A stretch of 64,000 nucleotides of DNA from Actinomycetes bacterium (lineage in GTDB: Bacteria; Actinomycetota; Actinomycetes; Actinomycetales; Microbacteriaceae), in NCBI GenBank assembly GCA_023436775.1, contig JAEZHW010000007.1, positions 19,438 through 83,437 of the forward strand, given 5' to 3'. The notes under the pieces were generated by a model. That model had not been told where the DNA came from. It saw only the letters and a program-made list of their open reading frames with translations, and ran no database searches. Below, piece after piece: positions 61,103 to 64,000 of this stretch. How positions within the stretch are numbered: position 1 is the first letter of the stretch; every line of letters starts with the position of its first letter. The position numbers were made by a program, and so were the translations under genes.

Positions 61103-61111
61103 TGCTATGAT
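61103..61111 (+). promoter_or_regulatory. Extended -10 promoter of secA
   Basis: TGCTATGAT is an extended -10 (TGn then TATGAT), directly after the strong terminator. Transcription would begin near 61118 and give a leader of about 90 bases. Confidence 0.55.
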
Positions 61112-61141
61112 GGCGAAGTTCCGGTGCTCTCGGTACCGGTA

Positions 61142-61158
61142 CCGGGGCGTGCCCCCGG
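61142..61158 (+). promoter_or_regulatory. Hairpin in the secA leader
   Basis: CCGGGG and CCCCGG enclose CGTGC, immediately after tandem GGTACC units (61132-61143). It could be a leader structure affecting secA translation. GACGGCGGGAG further down may act in ribosome binding. Confidence 0.35.
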
Positions 61159-61209
61159 AACGGCGTCTGCGAAATCCGACGGGCGCCAGAGACGGCGGGA
61201 GTCAAGCCT

Positions 61210-63924
<2,715 letters not shown>

Positions 63925-63945
63925 CCGGCACGGTTCCGTGCACGT

Positions 63946-63971
63946 GCGGGCGCGCCAGTTGGCGCGCCCGC
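63946..63971 (+). terminator. 11-bp hairpin after secA
   Basis: GCGGGCGCGCC and GGCGCGCCCGC flank AGTT, 21 bases beyond the stop. Confidence 0.65.
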
Positions 63972-64000
63972 CCTGCAGTGCTCGCCCTCCGGCGAGCACA

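Overview
The window is high-GC bacterial DNA, about two thirds G+C, almost fully coding, with many GTG starts and 4-base stop/start overlaps. Its markers (WhiB-family regulator, MtrA-MtrB-LpqB, separate acyl-CoA carboxylase alpha/beta/epsilon subunits, a DUF3499-type protein, polyprenol-phosphate mannose synthase) identify an actinobacterium. I infer Microbacteriaceae or a close Micrococcales relative from the gene order and from the pair of a large membrane glycosyltransferase and a DUF5719-type protein; this rests on memory of such genomes, not on a search. The window is chromosomal. I see no rRNA, tRNA, CRISPR array, integrase or transposase.

Layout. (1) 1-18.1 kb, housekeeping: a phosphohexomutase and purine nucleoside phosphorylase, LpdA-like flavoprotein, acyl-CoA carboxylase alpha chain, Maf pyrophosphatase, an RNA m5U-type methyltransferase, a three-gene signalling operon (NarL-type regulator, histidine kinase, kinase-like membrane protein), carboxylase epsilon and beta subunits, BirA, a PH-domain membrane protein, UDP-glucose dehydrogenase, PurK and PurE. 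(2) 18.1-37.9 kb, a surface-glycan locus: LCP ligase, two-gene ABC glycan exporter, a large secreted protein with nine regular repeats, then a seven-gene minus-strand operon (O-antigen ligase/polymerase-like protein, three GT2 enzymes, nucleotide-sugar dehydrogenase, SGNH acyltransferase, GT-B enzyme), divergent from polyprenol-phosphate mannose synthase and a second SGNH acyltransferase. (3) 38-48.5 kb: acyl-CoA dehydrogenase, ManA, GalE, WhiB, the large membrane glycosyltransferase, DUF5719-type protein, a degenerate metallopeptidase-family protein, DUF3499-type protein and a second phosphohexomutase. (4) 48.6-64 kb: SahH, MtrA-MtrB-LpqB, ComF, a second two-component pair, a small SPK-repeat secreted protein, an APH-type phosphotransferase, long-form HPF, a DsbA-like membrane protein and SecA.

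Gene order closely follows the Mycobacterium tuberculosis interval that runs from pmmB/deoD (Rv3308/Rv3307) through lpdA, accA3, maf, accD5/accE5, birA, the PH-domain gene, purK/purE, fadE25, whiB2, manB, sahH, mtrA/mtrB/lpqB and hpf to secA1. The glycan locus lies between purE and the fadE-like gene, where M. tuberculosis carries its own LCP and rhamnosyltransferase genes. The locus and its neighbours form a logical pathway: ManA, the mutases, GalE and two UDP-sugar dehydrogenases make sugar donors; the GTs and acyltransferases build and decorate a polymer; the ABC pair exports it; the LCP protein attaches it to peptidoglycan.

Most notable for follow-up: the secreted nine-repeat protein inside the glycan locus; the kinase-like membrane protein of the 8.1-11.2 kb operon; a structured 425-base non-coding island at 11.2-11.6 kb; glycosyltransferases that carry half of a second glycosyltransferase fold; a direct repeat over the hpf promoter; and a recurring -10-like hexamer placed 6-7 bases before start codons, which predicts widespread leaderless transcription.
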